This document shows positions 42,501 through 59,199 of a DNA stretch of 64,000 nucleotides, one piece after another (positions within the stretch are counted from its first letter, which is position 1; each line of letters starts with the position of its first letter). The DNA comes from Streptomyces sp. BK340 (GTDB lineage Bacteria > Actinomycetota > Actinomycetes > Streptomycetales > Streptomycetaceae): NCBI RefSeq assembly GCF_007827595.1, contig NZ_VISR01000025.1, positions 1 to 64,000 on the forward strand. Direction: 5' to 3'. The notes under the pieces are model-generated. The model had not been told where the DNA came from. It saw only the letters and a list, made by a program, of their open reading frames with translations, and did not search any database. Position numbers and translations under genes: made by a program.

Positions 42501-45500
42501 GGCGGACACTCCCTGCTGGCCACCATGGCAGTCTCGCGGATCGCCCAGCGCCTGGGCCGCGAGATCGAGCTGCGCACGGTCTTCGAGCACCCCACCGTCC
42601 GGGGCTTCGCCCCGCGCGTCAGCGCTGCCCGTGCGGCCGCCGGCACCGAGGTGGTCCCCGTCGACCGAGCCCGCCCGCTGCCGCTGTCCTTCGCGCAGGA
42701 GCGCCTCTGGTTCCTGGACCGCACCTCGGACCGGGGCGACTCCTACCTCCTCTGGTACTGCTGGCGGGTCCGCGGCGGCCTCGACCGTGCCGCCTGGCAG
42801 CAGGCCCTGGACGATCTCGTAGAGCGGCACGAGGTGCTGCGCACGGCGCTGATCGAGTCCGACGGCCGTCCCGTGCAGGAGGTCTGCGATCCCGTACGGG
42901 TCCCGCTCCACTGGGAACAGGCACCGCCGGCCACGGACGAGCAGGCCAGGCTGGCGGCCGTACGAGAGCGGGCCGCGGCCCTCGCCACCCGCCGGTTCGA
43001 CCTCGCCCGGCCGCCGCTGCTGCGGGCCGGAGTGTGGGAGCTCGCCGCGGACGACCACGTCGTCGTCCTGGCCCTGCACCACGCGGTCACCGACGGCCTG
43101 TCCAAGGGCGTCCTCCTCGACGAACTCGCCCTGCACTACCGGGCCCGGCGGACGGGACAGCGTGCCCCGCTGCCGCCGCTGCCGGTGCAGTACGGCGACT
43201 TCGCCGTCTGGCAGCGCGACCGCGCCGACAGCGGAGCGCTGGAGCCCCAACTCGCCTACTGGGAGCGCGCCCTGGAGGCAGCGCCCGCCCTGGAGCTGCC
43301 CACCGACCGGCCCCGGCCGTCGGTGTTCACCGGCCGCGGCGGCGCTGTCGAGGTCGACCTGCCCGCCGACCTGGCCGACCGGGTGGACGCATTCGCCCGC
43401 GAGCGCGGCGCGACCAGGTTCATGGTGCTGCTGGCCGCCGCCCAGGCCGTCCTCGCCCGCTGGTCCGGACAGTCGGACGTGTCGGTCGGCACTCCCGTCG
43501 CAGGACGCGGTCGGCTCGAACTGGAGCCGCTGGTCGGCTTCTTCGTCAACACGGTGGTGCTGCGCACCGACCTCTCCGGGCGGCCCGCCTTCGCCGCGCT
43601 CGTGGACCGGGTGCGGGATGTCGTCCTGGGTGCCTTCGACCACCAGGAGGTGCCGTTCGAGCGGGTCGTGGAGCGACTGCGCCCGGAGCGCGACCTGTCC
43701 CGCAACCCGCTGTTCCAGGTCATGGTCGACGTGCAGGACGCGAGCACGGGCGGCTCGGGACTGCCCGGGCTGGACGCCGCCGCCTTCGAACTGCCCTGGA
43801 CCTCGGCGAAGTTCGACCTCACGGCCACCTTCCTGGTCCGGCCCGGCCGGTTCGCGCTCAACGTCGAGTACGCCGCCGACCTCTTCGACGCTCAGACGGC
43901 CGCCCGGTTCGCCCACCACGTCGGCATGCTGCTCCGGGCCGTCCTCGCGGACCCCGGAATCCGGGTGGACGAGGCACCGCTGCTCACCGCGCGGGAGCGG
44001 CGGCGGCTGGTGGCCGGGGCGGGCCGGGACGCGCGGCCGGCGCCGGCGTTCCGGGTGGCGGGCCGGCCGGACGCCCCGGCGGTCGGGTGCGAGGGCCGGA
44101 CACTCGACTACGGACGACTCGACGCACTGACCGGTGGCCTGGCCGCCGATCTGGTCGCCGCCGGGGTCGCGCCGGGTGCCGCCGTGGGCGTGTGCGTGGG
44201 CCGGGGCGTGTGGTCGGTGGCCGCGATGCTCGCCGTGTGGCGGGCGGGCGGGGTGTACGTTCCGCTCGACTCCCGACTCCCGGGGGAGCGAGTGCGGTTC
44301 ATGCTCCAGGAGGCGGGAGTGCGGCACGCGGTCGTGGACGCGGTGACCCGGGAGACGCTCAGCGGGCTCGGGGCCGTGACCGTCGACGTCGACCGGGTGC
44401 GACCGGCGCCCGACGGCCCCCGGCACGTCCCCGACCCGGGCGACCTCGCCTACGTCATCTTCACCTCGGGCTCCACCGGCCGCCCCAAGGCCGTCGGTGT
44501 CGAGCACCACGCCCTGAACGCCCATGTGGCCGCCGCCCGCGAGGAGTTCGGGCTGACCTCCGCCGACCGGGTGCTCACCTTCGCCTCGACCTCGTTCGAC
44601 GCCTCGCTGGAGCAGATCCTGCCCGCGCTGAGCACCGGGGCGACGGTCGTCGTGCGTCCGGACGAGATCTGGTCCCCGGAGGAACTCGCCGCCCACGTCG
44701 CCGCCGAGCGGGTGACCGTCATGGAACTCACCCCGTCCTACTGGGCGGAGCTGGTGGCCCGCCTGGACACCCTGGCTCCTCGACTCGCCTCGCTGCGGCT
44801 GCTGGTCACCGGGGGAGAGGCGCTGCCCGCCGACCCCCTGCAGCGCTGGTTCGCGCACCTGCCCCGGGTGCCCGTCGTCAACACCTACGGCCCCACCGAG
44901 GCGGTGATCTCCGCGACCGCACACCGTGTCGACCGGGTCCCGCACGGCCGGGTGCCCATCGGACGCGCCCTGGGCAGCCGGCGCAGCTACGTGACGGACG
45001 CCCTCGGTGACCTCGTCCCCGACGGCGTGCCCGGTGAACTCCTCATCGGCGGAGCCGAGTTGGCGCGGGGCTACCTCGACCGGGCCGCCCCCACCGCCGA
45101 GCGCTTCGTGCCCGATCCGTTCGGCGCGCCCGGCGGCCGGCTCTACCGGACCGGCGACGTGGTGCGCCGGCTGCCCTCCGGGGACCTGGAGTTCCTCGGC
45201 CGCAACGACGACCAGGTCAAGATCCGCGGGTTCCGCGTCGAGCCGGGAGAGGCCGAGGCGGTGCTGCGCCGCCATCCAGGTGTCCGGGCCGCGGCCATCG
45301 TGGTCCGTACCCTGCACGGCGAACCGGCCCTCGTCGGCTACGCCGCCGGTACCGGCCTCTCCGCGGAGTCCCTGGAGACCCACAGCCGGGCCCACCTGCC
45401 CCACTACCTCGTCCCGTCGGCCTTCGTGCTGCTCGACCAACTGCCGCTGACCGTGCAGGGCAAGCTGGACACCGCCGCCCTGCCCGAGCCCGTGGCACCC

Positions 45501-45809
45501 GCACCGCACGCCTTCGTGGCGCCGCGCACCCCCGCGGAGACGGTCGTCGCACAGATCTGGTGCGAGGTGCTCGACCTGCCCCGGGTCGGCGTCCACGACG
45601 ACTTCTTCGCCCTGGGCGGGCACTCCCTGCGCGCGGTGGCCGTCACCTCCCGCCTGCGGACCGCCTTCGACTGCCCGCTCCAGGTCCGGGACCTCTTCGA
45701 GCACCCCACGGTCGAGCGGCTCGCCGCGGAGGTGGAGCGCCGTCTGCTGGAGCTGATCTCGCAGATGAGCGACGACGAGATCGATCTCTCCCTGACGGCC
45801 GACTTCTGA
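39525..45809 (+). CDS. Non-ribosomal peptide synthetase, C-A-T-C-A-T (modules 1-2)
   Basis: A 2094-aa synthetase. C1 about 20-440 (HHIAVDG at 140-146); A1 about 455-945 (FTSGSTGRPKAVG); T1 with the phosphopantetheine serine Ser996 in LGGHSL; C2 about 1045-1480 (HHAVTDG at 1185-1191); A2 about 1500-1980; T2 with Ser2034. No epimerase or thioesterase. The ten-residue code positions I read are D-A-D-N-V-G-A-V-T for A1 and D-A-E-E-V-G-T-I-S for A2; acidic residues at positions 239/278 suggest basic or polar substrates (Lys/Orn-like), which is uncertain. Starting with a C domain implies an acylated start or an upstream donor. The C-terminal tail (MSDDEIDLSLTADF) looks like a docking peptide for the next synthetase. 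GTG at 39525 follows GGAGG. Confidence 0.92.
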   Translation: MTAGPAPAGAQTDGDTLTASFAQRRLWFLDQLAGHSTGSMLPLVLRLRGSLDVPRLERALSGIVERHEVLRTRFTSVGGEPVPVVDASGGIVLERTEANGPDDLFARYLGRPVNLSTQHPVRVTLARVAPGEHLLLVEVHHIAVDGWSWGVLLDELAAGYRGEPVAPPAVRYADVARSQALRLSGARMERLLGHWRDRLAGLTPLDLPTDRPRPQVWDGSGGVVRFDLPADLVADVDALARSRRATRYMLLLTVYQALLGHWSGRTDVAVCSTLADRAQRGASGLIGPLVNTVVLRTDLAGRPGFAALLDRVRGRVLADLSHAEAPFDHVVAALGGGRDLSRHPLAQASFTLLNSPIRPVRMPGLAVELVEPPLTETPLDVFLDLTLRTDGSIAAVLQYATALFDAATMRAFADAYVALLRAVLAEPDTPVPELARTLPTAGPARPRPEWRHAPDRPAGPPPPVAFRGPSEATALICGDDRVTYADLDGMTGGLAAALRAAGVGPGSPVGVLLRRGPWSVAAIEGVWRAGGTYVPLDPELPSERLRFMAEEAQLACVVADSATVEAAASLAPATVDVTVVTPAADGPRHRPDPRELAHVIFTSGSTGRPKAVGVEHAALASHVTAVRERLGITAADRVLAFASFSFDASLDQLLPALTSGATVVVRPDEPWLPTQVPEVVQRHALTVVNVPPTYWAELTLSLDRRLAAALASLRLLVLGGEAVPADTLAVWRAAVPWVRVCNAYGPTETTVTATTYEAADPPAGSVPIGRPLGDRRVYVVDTDGEPVPVGVSGELLIGGTEVARGYLRRPALTAERFVPDPYGPPGSRMYRTGDLVRWQVTGDLEFLGRSDDQVKIRGYRIELGEIEAVLRACPLVAAAAARPDRATGRSLVGYVVPAGDARAAVDRAELRAWCARYLPHYAVPSEFVVLEALPVGVSGKLDRSALPDPAHARSADAAYAPPRDETERIVADVWADVLGLDRIGIDDSFFDLGGHSLLATMAVSRIAQRLGREIELRTVFEHPTVRGFAPRVSAARAAAGTEVVPVDRARPLPLSFAQERLWFLDRTSDRGDSYLLWYCWRVRGGLDRAAWQQALDDLVERHEVLRTALIESDGRPVQEVCDPVRVPLHWEQAPPATDEQARLAAVRERAAALATRRFDLARPPLLRAGVWELAADDHVVVLALHHAVTDGLSKGVLLDELALHYRARRTGQRAPLPPLPVQYGDFAVWQRDRADSGALEPQLAYWERALEAAPALELPTDRPRPSVFTGRGGAVEVDLPADLADRVDAFARERGATRFMVLLAAAQAVLARWSGQSDVSVGTPVAGRGRLELEPLVGFFVNTVVLRTDLSGRPAFAALVDRVRDVVLGAFDHQEVPFERVVERLRPERDLSRNPLFQVMVDVQDASTGGSGLPGLDAAAFELPWTSAKFDLTATFLVRPGRFALNVEYAADLFDAQTAARFAHHVGMLLRAVLADPGIRVDEAPLLTARERRRLVAGAGRDARPAPAFRVAGRPDAPAVGCEGRTLDYGRLDALTGGLAADLVAAGVAPGAAVGVCVGRGVWSVAAMLAVWRAGGVYVPLDSRLPGERVRFMLQEAGVRHAVVDAVTRETLSGLGAVTVDVDRVRPAPDGPRHVPDPGDLAYVIFTSGSTGRPKAVGVEHHALNAHVAAAREEFGLTSADRVLTFASTSFDASLEQILPALSTGATVVVRPDEIWSPEELAAHVAAERVTVMELTPSYWAELVARLDTLAPRLASLRLLVTGGEALPADPLQRWFAHLPRVPVVNTYGPTEAVISATAHRVDRVPHGRVPIGRALGSRRSYVTDALGDLVPDGVPGELLIGGAELARGYLDRAAPTAERFVPDPFGAPGGRLYRTGDVVRRLPSGDLEFLGRNDDQVKIRGFRVEPGEAEAVLRRHPGVRAAAIVVRTLHGEPALVGYAAGTGLSAESLETHSRAHLPHYLVPSAFVLLDQLPLTVQGKLDTAALPEPVAPAPHAFVAPRTPAETVVAQIWCEVLDLPRVGVHDDFFALGGHSLRAVAVTSRLRTAFDCPLQVRDLFEHPTVERLAAEVERRLLELISQMSDDEIDLSLTADF

Positions 45810-45869
45810 GCGCCGGGGCCCGGCCCCCCTTCGCCAGCTTCTTTCCAAGAGTGAGAACGGAGTGCCCTC

Positions 45870-53146
<7,277 letters not shown>

Positions 53147-53150
<4 letters not shown>

Positions 53151-54376
53151 CCACCGTCGCCCCCGCATTCACCGAGCGCTACCTCCTCTCCCCGGACATG
53201 GTCGCCGAGCCCTACGGCTATCTGAACGGACTCCGCGACCACGCGCCGGTCCACTGGAGCCCGATGCACCACGCCTGGTTCGTCACGGGCTACGACCAGG
53301 TCATGCGCTGCCTGCGCGACCCGGCCGTCTCGGCCGACCGGGTACGGCCCCTGATGGACGCCGTCCCGCAGGGCGCCCGCGCGGACGCCGAACGGGCCTT
53401 CGGGATCCTGTCCCACTGGATGGTCTTCAACGACCCGCCGCAGCACCGCAGACTGCGACAGGTGTTCCAGGAGGCGTTCGCCGCCCGGGCCGTGTCCCGC
53501 TACCGCGCCTTCACCGAGAAGGCCACGGCGGCCGTCCTCGCCCGCCGGGCCGTCCCCGGCCGCTCGGGTGACCTGATGGCAGACGTCGCCAAGCCGCTGC
53601 CCGCCCTGGTCTTCGCCCGCTGGCTCGGTATCCCGCGCACCGACGCCCCCGCCTTCTGGTACTGGAACGCCCGCGTCGCCGACCTCGTCCTCGGTACCGC
53701 CCAGGAGGAGAGCGAGTACCGGGCCTCCCTGCAGGCGCTGGTGAGCCTGGAGGACTACCTGGCCGGCCTGGTCGCCCGGCGCCGCGCCGAACCGGCCGAC
53801 GACCTGATCAGCCAGGTGCTGAAGGAAGGCCGGGTGGGGGACTCGGTCACCGACGAGGAGTTCGTCGGGATGCTCACCCAGATGGCGTTCGCCGGCGGGG
53901 AGACCACCAGCAACCTCATCGCCAACACCGTCCTGGCCCTGCACACCGACCCCGGCCGACTGGCCGTCGTCCGCGAGGACCCGGAGCTGGTGCAAGGAGC
54001 CGTCGAGGAGGCGCTGCGACTGGACGGGCCGTCCAAGATGTCCATCCGCACGGCCGCCCGGGACCTCGACCTCGACGGTCACACCCTGCGCGCCGGAGAC
54101 CGGATCTTCCTGGTCACCGCCGCCGCCAACCGCGACCCGGCCCGTTTCACGGACCCCGACCGGTTCGACGTCCGCCGCACCGGTGCCACCCACCTCGGCT
54201 TCGGCTTCGGCGCCCACTTCTGCATCGGTGCCGCCCTGGCCCGGCTCGTGGCCGTGGCCGCCGTGGGGACGCTGGTCCGCGACCACCCGGACCTCACCCT
54301 GACGGATCCCGGCCGGCTCGCCTGGCAGCCCTCCCTGCTCAACCGCAGCCTCACCGCCCTGCCCGTCCGCTACTGA
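53147..54376 (+). CDS. Cytochrome P450 of the NRPS cluster
   Basis: A 409-aa soluble P450 with all usual motifs: I-helix FAGGETTSN (acid-alcohol pair intact, so normal O2 activation), EEALR (ExxR), and heme loop FGFGAHFCIGAAL with the ligand Cys. It resembles CYP105/CYP107-type actinomycete biosynthetic P450s. The ATG overlaps the NRPS stop (ATGA), so it is made together with the synthetase and most likely hydroxylates the peptide or a carrier-bound amino acid. It is unlike the CYP121-type enzyme at 4.2 kb. Confidence 0.92.
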
Positions 54377-54448
54377 CCGCGATCCGCGCCGCGGCACCCG
54401 GCCCGTCCCGCCGGATGCCGTGCCCCGCCGACCACGAAAGGCTCCACC

Positions 54449-55699
54449 ATGGCCACCACCCTCGCAGGCGCCGGTCCGCGGCTGTGGGCACCCGCCCGGC
54501 ACCGCCCCTTCCAACTCCTGTGGCTGGGACAGTCGTTGTCCCTGCTGGGCGACGGCTTCAGCGTCGTCGCCTTCTCCTGGATCACCCTCGGCCTGACCGG
54601 CTCCACCCTCACCCTCGGCTACGTCCTCGCCTTCCAGGCCGTACCCCGCGCCCTGCTCACCCTGGTCGGCGGCACCCTCAGCGACTCCTGGTCCACCCGC
54701 ACGCTGATGGTCGCCTCCAGCTGGACCCGTGCCGCACTGATGGCGGGCGTCGGACTGGCCGGGCTTACCGGCCATCTGACGGTGTGGATGCTGTGTGCGG
54801 CGGCCGCCGCCTTCGGCGCCGTCGACGCCTTCTTCCAGCCCGCCCGCGTGTCCATCCTGCCTTCCGTGGTCGACGAACAGCTCCTCACTCCGGCCAACGC
54901 GCTGCTGGGCGCCGGATCACGGACGGCCGCCGTCGTCGGCCCGGCGGTCGGCGGCGTGGTCATCGCCCTGACCCGGGCGCCGGTCGCCTTCCTCGTCGAC
55001 GCCGTCTGCTTCGCCCTGTGCGGCTGGTGCGTCGCGAGCATCCGCACCCGGCCGCGAACGGCCGGCCCGGAGAACGGCAAGGCCGCCGAGGCGCCCAAGT
55101 CCCTGGGCGCCCGCATCCGCGAGGGCGTGACCTACACCCTGCGCGACCCCCGGCTGCGCACCGTCGTCGTCCTCGACACCGCCGTCAACTTCTGTTACGC
55201 CGGGCCCTTCACGGTCGGCTTCGCCACTCTCGCCGACCAGGTGCTGCGCGGCGGCTCGGCCACACTGGGCGTGCTCAACGGCTCCCTCGCCGGGGGCGCG
55301 ATGCTCGGCACCCTGGCCGGGGGCGCGCTCGGCGGCCGGCCCCGGGTCGGCCTGCTGGTGGCCGCTCTGGCGGGCTGGCTCGGGGCCGGGATGGCCGTGC
55401 TCGGGCTGGTGCACAGCACGCCGGCCGTGGTGGCGACCGTACTCGCCATGGGCTTCGCCATCGGATTCCAGGGCGTGTTCGGGCTGAGCTGGATCCAGCG
55501 CAACATCCCGCAGAACGTGCTGAGCCGGGTCGTCTCCGTCGACATGGTCCTCGGCTACGCGGCCGCCCCCCTGTCGCTCATCGTGTGCGGCGCGCTGGCC
55601 CGCGTCGGCACACTCGCCCTCTTCGGGGTGGTGGCCTGCGTGCTCGCCGTCACCGGTGTGGCGGTGCTCGGGTCGCGTGCGGTGCGGGAGATGCGCTAG
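54449..55699 (+). CDS. MFS exporter of the NRPS cluster (MFS_3/EntS-like)
   Basis: A 416-aa, 12-helix transporter. The N-terminus FQLLWLGQSLSLLGDGFSVV and the motif GGTLSDSWSTRTLMVASS belong to the EntS/MFS_3 group, whose members export siderophores and peptides; FFQPARVSILPSVV is also typical. It lies 72 nt after the P450 gene, on the same strand, with GAAAGG before the ATG. Last gene of the cluster; likely self-resistance and product export (inference). Confidence 0.88.
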   Translation: MATTLAGAGPRLWAPARHRPFQLLWLGQSLSLLGDGFSVVAFSWITLGLTGSTLTLGYVLAFQAVPRALLTLVGGTLSDSWSTRTLMVASSWTRAALMAGVGLAGLTGHLTVWMLCAAAAAFGAVDAFFQPARVSILPSVVDEQLLTPANALLGAGSRTAAVVGPAVGGVVIALTRAPVAFLVDAVCFALCGWCVASIRTRPRTAGPENGKAAEAPKSLGARIREGVTYTLRDPRLRTVVVLDTAVNFCYAGPFTVGFATLADQVLRGGSATLGVLNGSLAGGAMLGTLAGGALGGRPRVGLLVAALAGWLGAGMAVLGLVHSTPAVVATVLAMGFAIGFQGVFGLSWIQRNIPQNVLSRVVSVDMVLGYAAAPLSLIVCGALARVGTLALFGVVACVLAVTGVAVLGSRAVREMR

Positions 55700-55773
55700 G
55701 TGTATTGACGTGAAGCGTCGTTGACGCGGCCGACCCGGAAGCAGGGAGCGGCGAGCAGACCGACACCGGCCCC

Positions 55774-56676
55774 TCATTCACCGAGAGCCCACCGCCGATC
55801 GATGTTCCGGGCCGCCCGCTCGTTGTCCGCCTTCAGCCCGTCGAGCGCCTCGGCGTTCTTCTCGATGTCCCTGTTCTCGTACTCCGCCTCCGCCGCGAAG
55901 GAGACACCGAGCACATTGGTCTCGTACGCGCAGTCGGCCTCGGCGGCCGCCGTCCTGGACTCCTGCGGGGTGACCTCGGCGCGCAGTGCCGCCGCGGTGC
56001 GCCGCCCGGACAGTTTCCACCGGCGGTCCGCGGCCGCGTCCAGGGGGGTCGCGTACGGATGGCCCTTCCGTCCCATGCACGCCGACCACTTCCTGAACAC
56101 CGCGAGTACGCGCGGATCCGACTGCGAGGCCCTGAAGTCCCGGGCCTTGAGATCCGTTGCGAGGCCGCTCCGCTCCTGCCCCGGCGAAAGCCCCTTGGCC
56201 TGCTGCTCCTCGGCCGCTCGCTCACCACAGGTCGTCATCGCCTGACGCAGCGGCTTCGACAGCGACCCGAGGGAGACGGGTGCGGCGGCTCCCCGGGTGA
56301 ACGGCGGGAGGTGATAGCCGTACCGGCGGGCCGTGGCCCGGTCGCTGATCGCGTACCGCCGGGTGTCGTAGTACCGCCAGAGCCGCACGTACCCGGCCGC
56401 CGCCTGCTGTCGGGTGACGTTCGTCGACGGGGGAGTGAACCCCTTGTCCCGCAGACAGGCGTCGCGCAGCCCGAGCAGCAGCACCTCCAGCTTCCCTGCG
56501 TGCTCGTGGTCGAGGAGATAGGTCTCCAGCGGCAGACGCAGCTCGGCCATGCTCTTCGGCGTGGGGGTGGCCACCGGTGCACCGGCCGGAGCGGTCCCGC
56601 CGCCCGAGGAACATGCCGCCGTGGACGCCAGCACCAGCAGTGCCGCCGAAGTCCCGCGTGCGAAAGAGGAAAGCAC
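55774..56676 (-). CDS. Putative lipoprotein of unknown function
   Basis: A 300-aa protein with a lipoprotein signal (LVLASTAAC, lipidated Cys22), a Gly/Pro/Thr-rich spacer and a helical mature domain. Internal landmarks are YLLDHEHAGKLEVLLLGLRD, four spaced cysteines (in DACLRDKG, MTTCGERA, SACMGRKG and ADCAYETN) and many charged helices towards the end. I do not recognise a named family; such lipoproteins are frequent in Streptomyces. GTG at 56676 has GGGAGACGG upstream. It is convergent with the NRPS cluster exporter. Confidence 0.7.
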   Translation of the reverse strand: MLSSFARGTSAALLVLASTAACSSGGGTAPAGAPVATPTPKSMAELRLPLETYLLDHEHAGKLEVLLLGLRDACLRDKGFTPPSTNVTRQQAAAGYVRLWRYYDTRRYAISDRATARRYGYHLPPFTRGAAAPVSLGSLSKPLRQAMTTCGERAAEEQQAKGLSPGQERSGLATDLKARDFRASQSDPRVLAVFRKWSACMGRKGHPYATPLDAAADRRWKLSGRRTAAALRAEVTPQESRTAAAEADCAYETNVLGVSFAAEAEYENRDIEKNAEALDGLKADNERAARNIDRRWALGE

Positions 56677-56784
56677 AAGCCGTCTCCCAACGAGGTCGAG
56701 CCGGAGTCCACCCAGGAGGAACGGGCCCGGCCGAGCGGTCTGAGCCGTCCGGCCGAGCCGTTCACGGTTCTCGCGCGATCCGCG

Positions 56785-57204
56785 TCAGGTGCAGTTGGCG
56801 GTGGCGTCGAAGGAGTTCTCGTTGTTGCGCAGGGCGGACGTCAGATTGCCCCCTCGGCCGGCGTGCACCCAGTTGTAGTCGCCCCCGGAGTTGGCGTACA
56901 CCCACGTCGTGGCACCGCAGTTGGTGGTGTAGCTCCCGATCGAGGCGGCGTTGTTGCGGACGGCGTGGCCGTCGCTGAACTTGTAGCCGGACAGGTCGGA
57001 GTAGTAGCCGTAGCCCTTGAAGATCCCCCCTGCGCCGTTCGGGCTGTAGTAGAGACAGCCGTACGCGCCGGTGTAGTTGCAGTGGTCGGACCAGCTGTCG
57101 ACGTTCCAGCCGGTGGCCGAGGCCGGCGCGACGGCCGCTCCGACTCCCACCAGCGCCATGGCGGCCACCAGGCCGGCCTTCCTTCGTATCCCTCGCAGAC
57201 GCAT
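56785..57204 (-). CDS. Secreted peptidase inhibitor, family I36-like
   Basis: A 139-aa exported protein. Signal peptide 1-30 (RRKAGLVAAMALVGVGAAVA, cleavage near ASA-TG). The mature domain is small and Cys/Tyr/Gly-rich: HCNYTGAYGCLYYSPNGAGG, FKGYGYYSDLSGYKF and AVRNNAASIGSY match the I36 (SMI, streptomycete metalloproteinase inhibitor) type beta-barrel. It would inhibit extracellular metalloproteases. AGAGAGGA precedes the ATG at 57204 by about 8 nt. Divergent from the AraC regulator; 247 nt between them hold both promoters. Confidence 0.8.
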   Translation of the reverse strand: MRLRGIRRKAGLVAAMALVGVGAAVAPASATGWNVDSWSDHCNYTGAYGCLYYSPNGAGGIFKGYGYYSDLSGYKFSDGHAVRNNAASIGSYTTNCGATTWVYANSGGDYNWVHAGRGGNLTSALRNNENSFDATANCT

Positions 57205-57451
57205 GCAGGCGTCCTCTCTCATCAGGTCCGGTTCGCCGGGCTGCCCTTGGTGGGCGCCCGGTACGGCCGCCGTCGCCGGCTGGGCCGTGCCGGGCAAGCG
57301 TCGCCGGGGCGGCCGGACCGCGGCTTGTACGAATGCGACCCGTGCGTCCCTGACGCCGGATATCGGCCAACTACTTGCCGATTGACCCGCTCGTCCCCCG
57401 AAACCCCTAGGCTCGCTGCCGTGTCCGCGTCGATCGAGGGGGGATCGGCTC

Positions 57452-58324
57452 ATGCACGAATTTCTCGCGTGCCCGGCGGCGACGGGCCTGCGCGACCAGG
57501 TACTCGGCTATCGGGGCTTCCGCTTCGACGCGATCGGAGCGCGGCGCAGACTGCTGGTGCCCGACGGGGTCGTGAAGGTGATGCTGGGCTTCGGTGACAG
57601 CCTGCGCGTGCTGGACCCGTCCGACCCGGCCCGCTCGTACTGCGCCGCCTCCGTCGCCAACGGCGTCCGGACCACCGCCGCGATCGGCGAGCACACCGGC
57701 GGCATCCACGGGGTGACCGTGCTGCTCACCCCGCTCACCGCCTACCGGCTGTTCGGGGTGCCCATGTCCGAGTGGGCGCAGCGGTGCGTGCGTCCGGACG
57801 ACCTCTGCCGCGCACCCTGGTCCGGCCTCCCCGCCCGGCTGGCCGAAGTCCCGGACTGGCGCGGCCGGTTCGCACTGCTGGACCGGCTGCTGCGGGCCGC
57901 ACTGGAATCGGGCCCCGCCGCCAGCCCCGAGGTGGCCTGGGCCTGGCGCACCCTCCAGGACACGGACGGGCGGGTACGGGTGGAGGAACTCGCCGCCCGG
58001 ACCGGCTGGAGCCGTCGCCACCTCGAACGGCGCTTCCGCTCCCAGACCGGGCTGACCCCGAAGGGCGCGGCACAGGTGATGCGGCTGCAGGCGGCCCTGC
58101 GGCTGAAGGAGGCCGGAGCGAGCTGGGCCGACGCGGCCGCGCAGGCCGGCTACCACGACCAGCCGCACTTCGACCGCACGTTCAAGGCGATGACGGGCCG
58201 CACCCCGAGCGCCTTCCGCGCCGACCGCACGGCCGCGTCCCCGTGCGACGCCCAGGACTTCGTGCCGGGTCAGGTGACGAGCGCCATCCTGACCCGGCGG
58301 ACGTGGCCTTGTCCCGGGTGGTGA
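57452..58324 (+). CDS. AraC-family transcriptional regulator
   Basis: A 290-aa regulator. The N-terminal half is the DUF6597-like sensing region (LVPDGVVKVMLGFGDSL), and the C-terminal half (about 175-270) has two helix-turn-helix motifs: VEELAARTGWSRRHLERRF and SWADAAAQAGYHDQPHFDRT followed by GRTPSAFR. GAGGGGGGATC lies upstream of the ATG. Divergent from the I36 inhibitor gene, a possible target. The protein runs convergent to the next secreted-protein gene with only 19 nt between stops. Confidence 0.9.
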   Translation: MHEFLACPAATGLRDQVLGYRGFRFDAIGARRRLLVPDGVVKVMLGFGDSLRVLDPSDPARSYCAASVANGVRTTAAIGEHTGGIHGVTVLLTPLTAYRLFGVPMSEWAQRCVRPDDLCRAPWSGLPARLAEVPDWRGRFALLDRLLRAALESGPAASPEVAWAWRTLQDTDGRVRVEELAARTGWSRRHLERRFRSQTGLTPKGAAQVMRLQAALRLKEAGASWADAAAQAGYHDQPHFDRTFKAMTGRTPSAFRADRTAASPCDAQDFVPGQVTSAILTRRTWPCPGW

Positions 58325-58343
58325 GGCGGAGGCCGGCCGAGGC

Positions 58344-59123
58344 TCAGGTGACGTTCACGTAGTCACCGGGGGCGTTGGCCGACCCCGTCGTACCGGTCCC
58401 CGCGAAGCTCCAGCGCCAGTAGCCGTCCGCGGTGGCCGTCGCCGTGGTCTTCAGGGCCCCGCCGGTTCCGCTGGTCACGGTCTTCACCGTGGTGTAGGTG
58501 GTCCTTCCGGCCTTGCGGAACTGCAGCTTCACCTTCTGGCCCGCATAGCCGTCGTAGGTTCCGCGGTCCCAGTTGGCCCGGGTCAGCGCGCCCTTGACGG
58601 TGAGGGCCTCGCCCGCGGCCACCGGCTCGGGAGAGGCGTCGGCGGTCAGCCGGGCGGAACGTTTCATCAGGAAGGTGCTCGCGCTGTCCAGGTTGATGTA
58701 GTCGCTGTCGTTGGCGTCCACCGAGGTCCAGACGTGCCAGGTGCCGGCGGTGGAGTTGTCGTGGGCCGTACGGGGGCCGATGGTGATGTCGGTGGTGCAG
58801 GTGGAGGTGCTCTCGCTGATGGGGTCGGGGGAGCAGGCCATCGGGGTGTCGGAGCCGGGCCCCGCATGGCCGTCGGGGTTGTCGAACGAGCCGTGGTAGA
58901 CCCATCCGAAGGCATCCATGATCCCCGAGTTGTCGGCCGCGGTGATGCTCAGCGTGAAGGTCTTGTAGCCGGTGGCGCCGACCACGACCGGCTTTCCGCC
59001 GTTGACGACGACCTTGACGATGTGGGTGTCCCCCTGGCCGGAGTCGGCGTCGGCCGTCGTCACGGTGAGGGCGGACAGGACCAGCGCGCCCGAAAGGGCG
59101 GTGACGGCGGAACGTATGAGCAT
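58344..59123 (-). CDS. Secreted two-domain protein (DUF5707-like plus Ig-like domain)
   Basis: A 259-aa exported protein. Signal peptide 1-26 (MLIRSAVTALSGALVLSALT, cleavage at ADA-DS). Domain 1 (about 30-140) is a beta domain with HIVKVVVNGGKPVVVG and GSDTPMACSPDPISES, similar to Streptomyces DUF5707-type secreted proteins; domain 2 (about 150-259) is an Ig-like module with LTRANWDRGTYDGYAGQKVK and ending DGYWRWSFAG. The role is unknown. I prefer the ATG at 59123 because GAGGA lies 5 nt upstream; the ATG at 59135 is an alternative. Confidence 0.65.
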   Translation of the reverse strand: MLIRSAVTALSGALVLSALTVTTADADSGQGDTHIVKVVVNGGKPVVVGATGYKTFTLSITAADNSGIMDAFGWVYHGSFDNPDGHAGPGSDTPMACSPDPISESTSTCTTDITIGPRTAHDNSTAGTWHVWTSVDANDSDYINLDSASTFLMKRSARLTADASPEPVAAGEALTVKGALTRANWDRGTYDGYAGQKVKLQFRKAGRTTYTTVKTVTSGTGGALKTTATATADGYWRWSFAGTGTTGSANAPGDYVNVT

Positions 59124-59199
59124 GTGTCCTCGCATGGGATGAGTGGTCCGCCCGGGACCGGGACAGAGGCCGGACGACAACTAGGGACGCCGGACGGCG

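Noticed and set aside
41469..45848. Very long open frame (over 1400 codons) on the minus strand opposite the first NRPS
   Set aside because: Antisense shadow of GC-biased coding DNA; its translation is low-complexity (Gly/Arg/Val/Asp) without any domain, while the plus strand encodes a complete NRPS.
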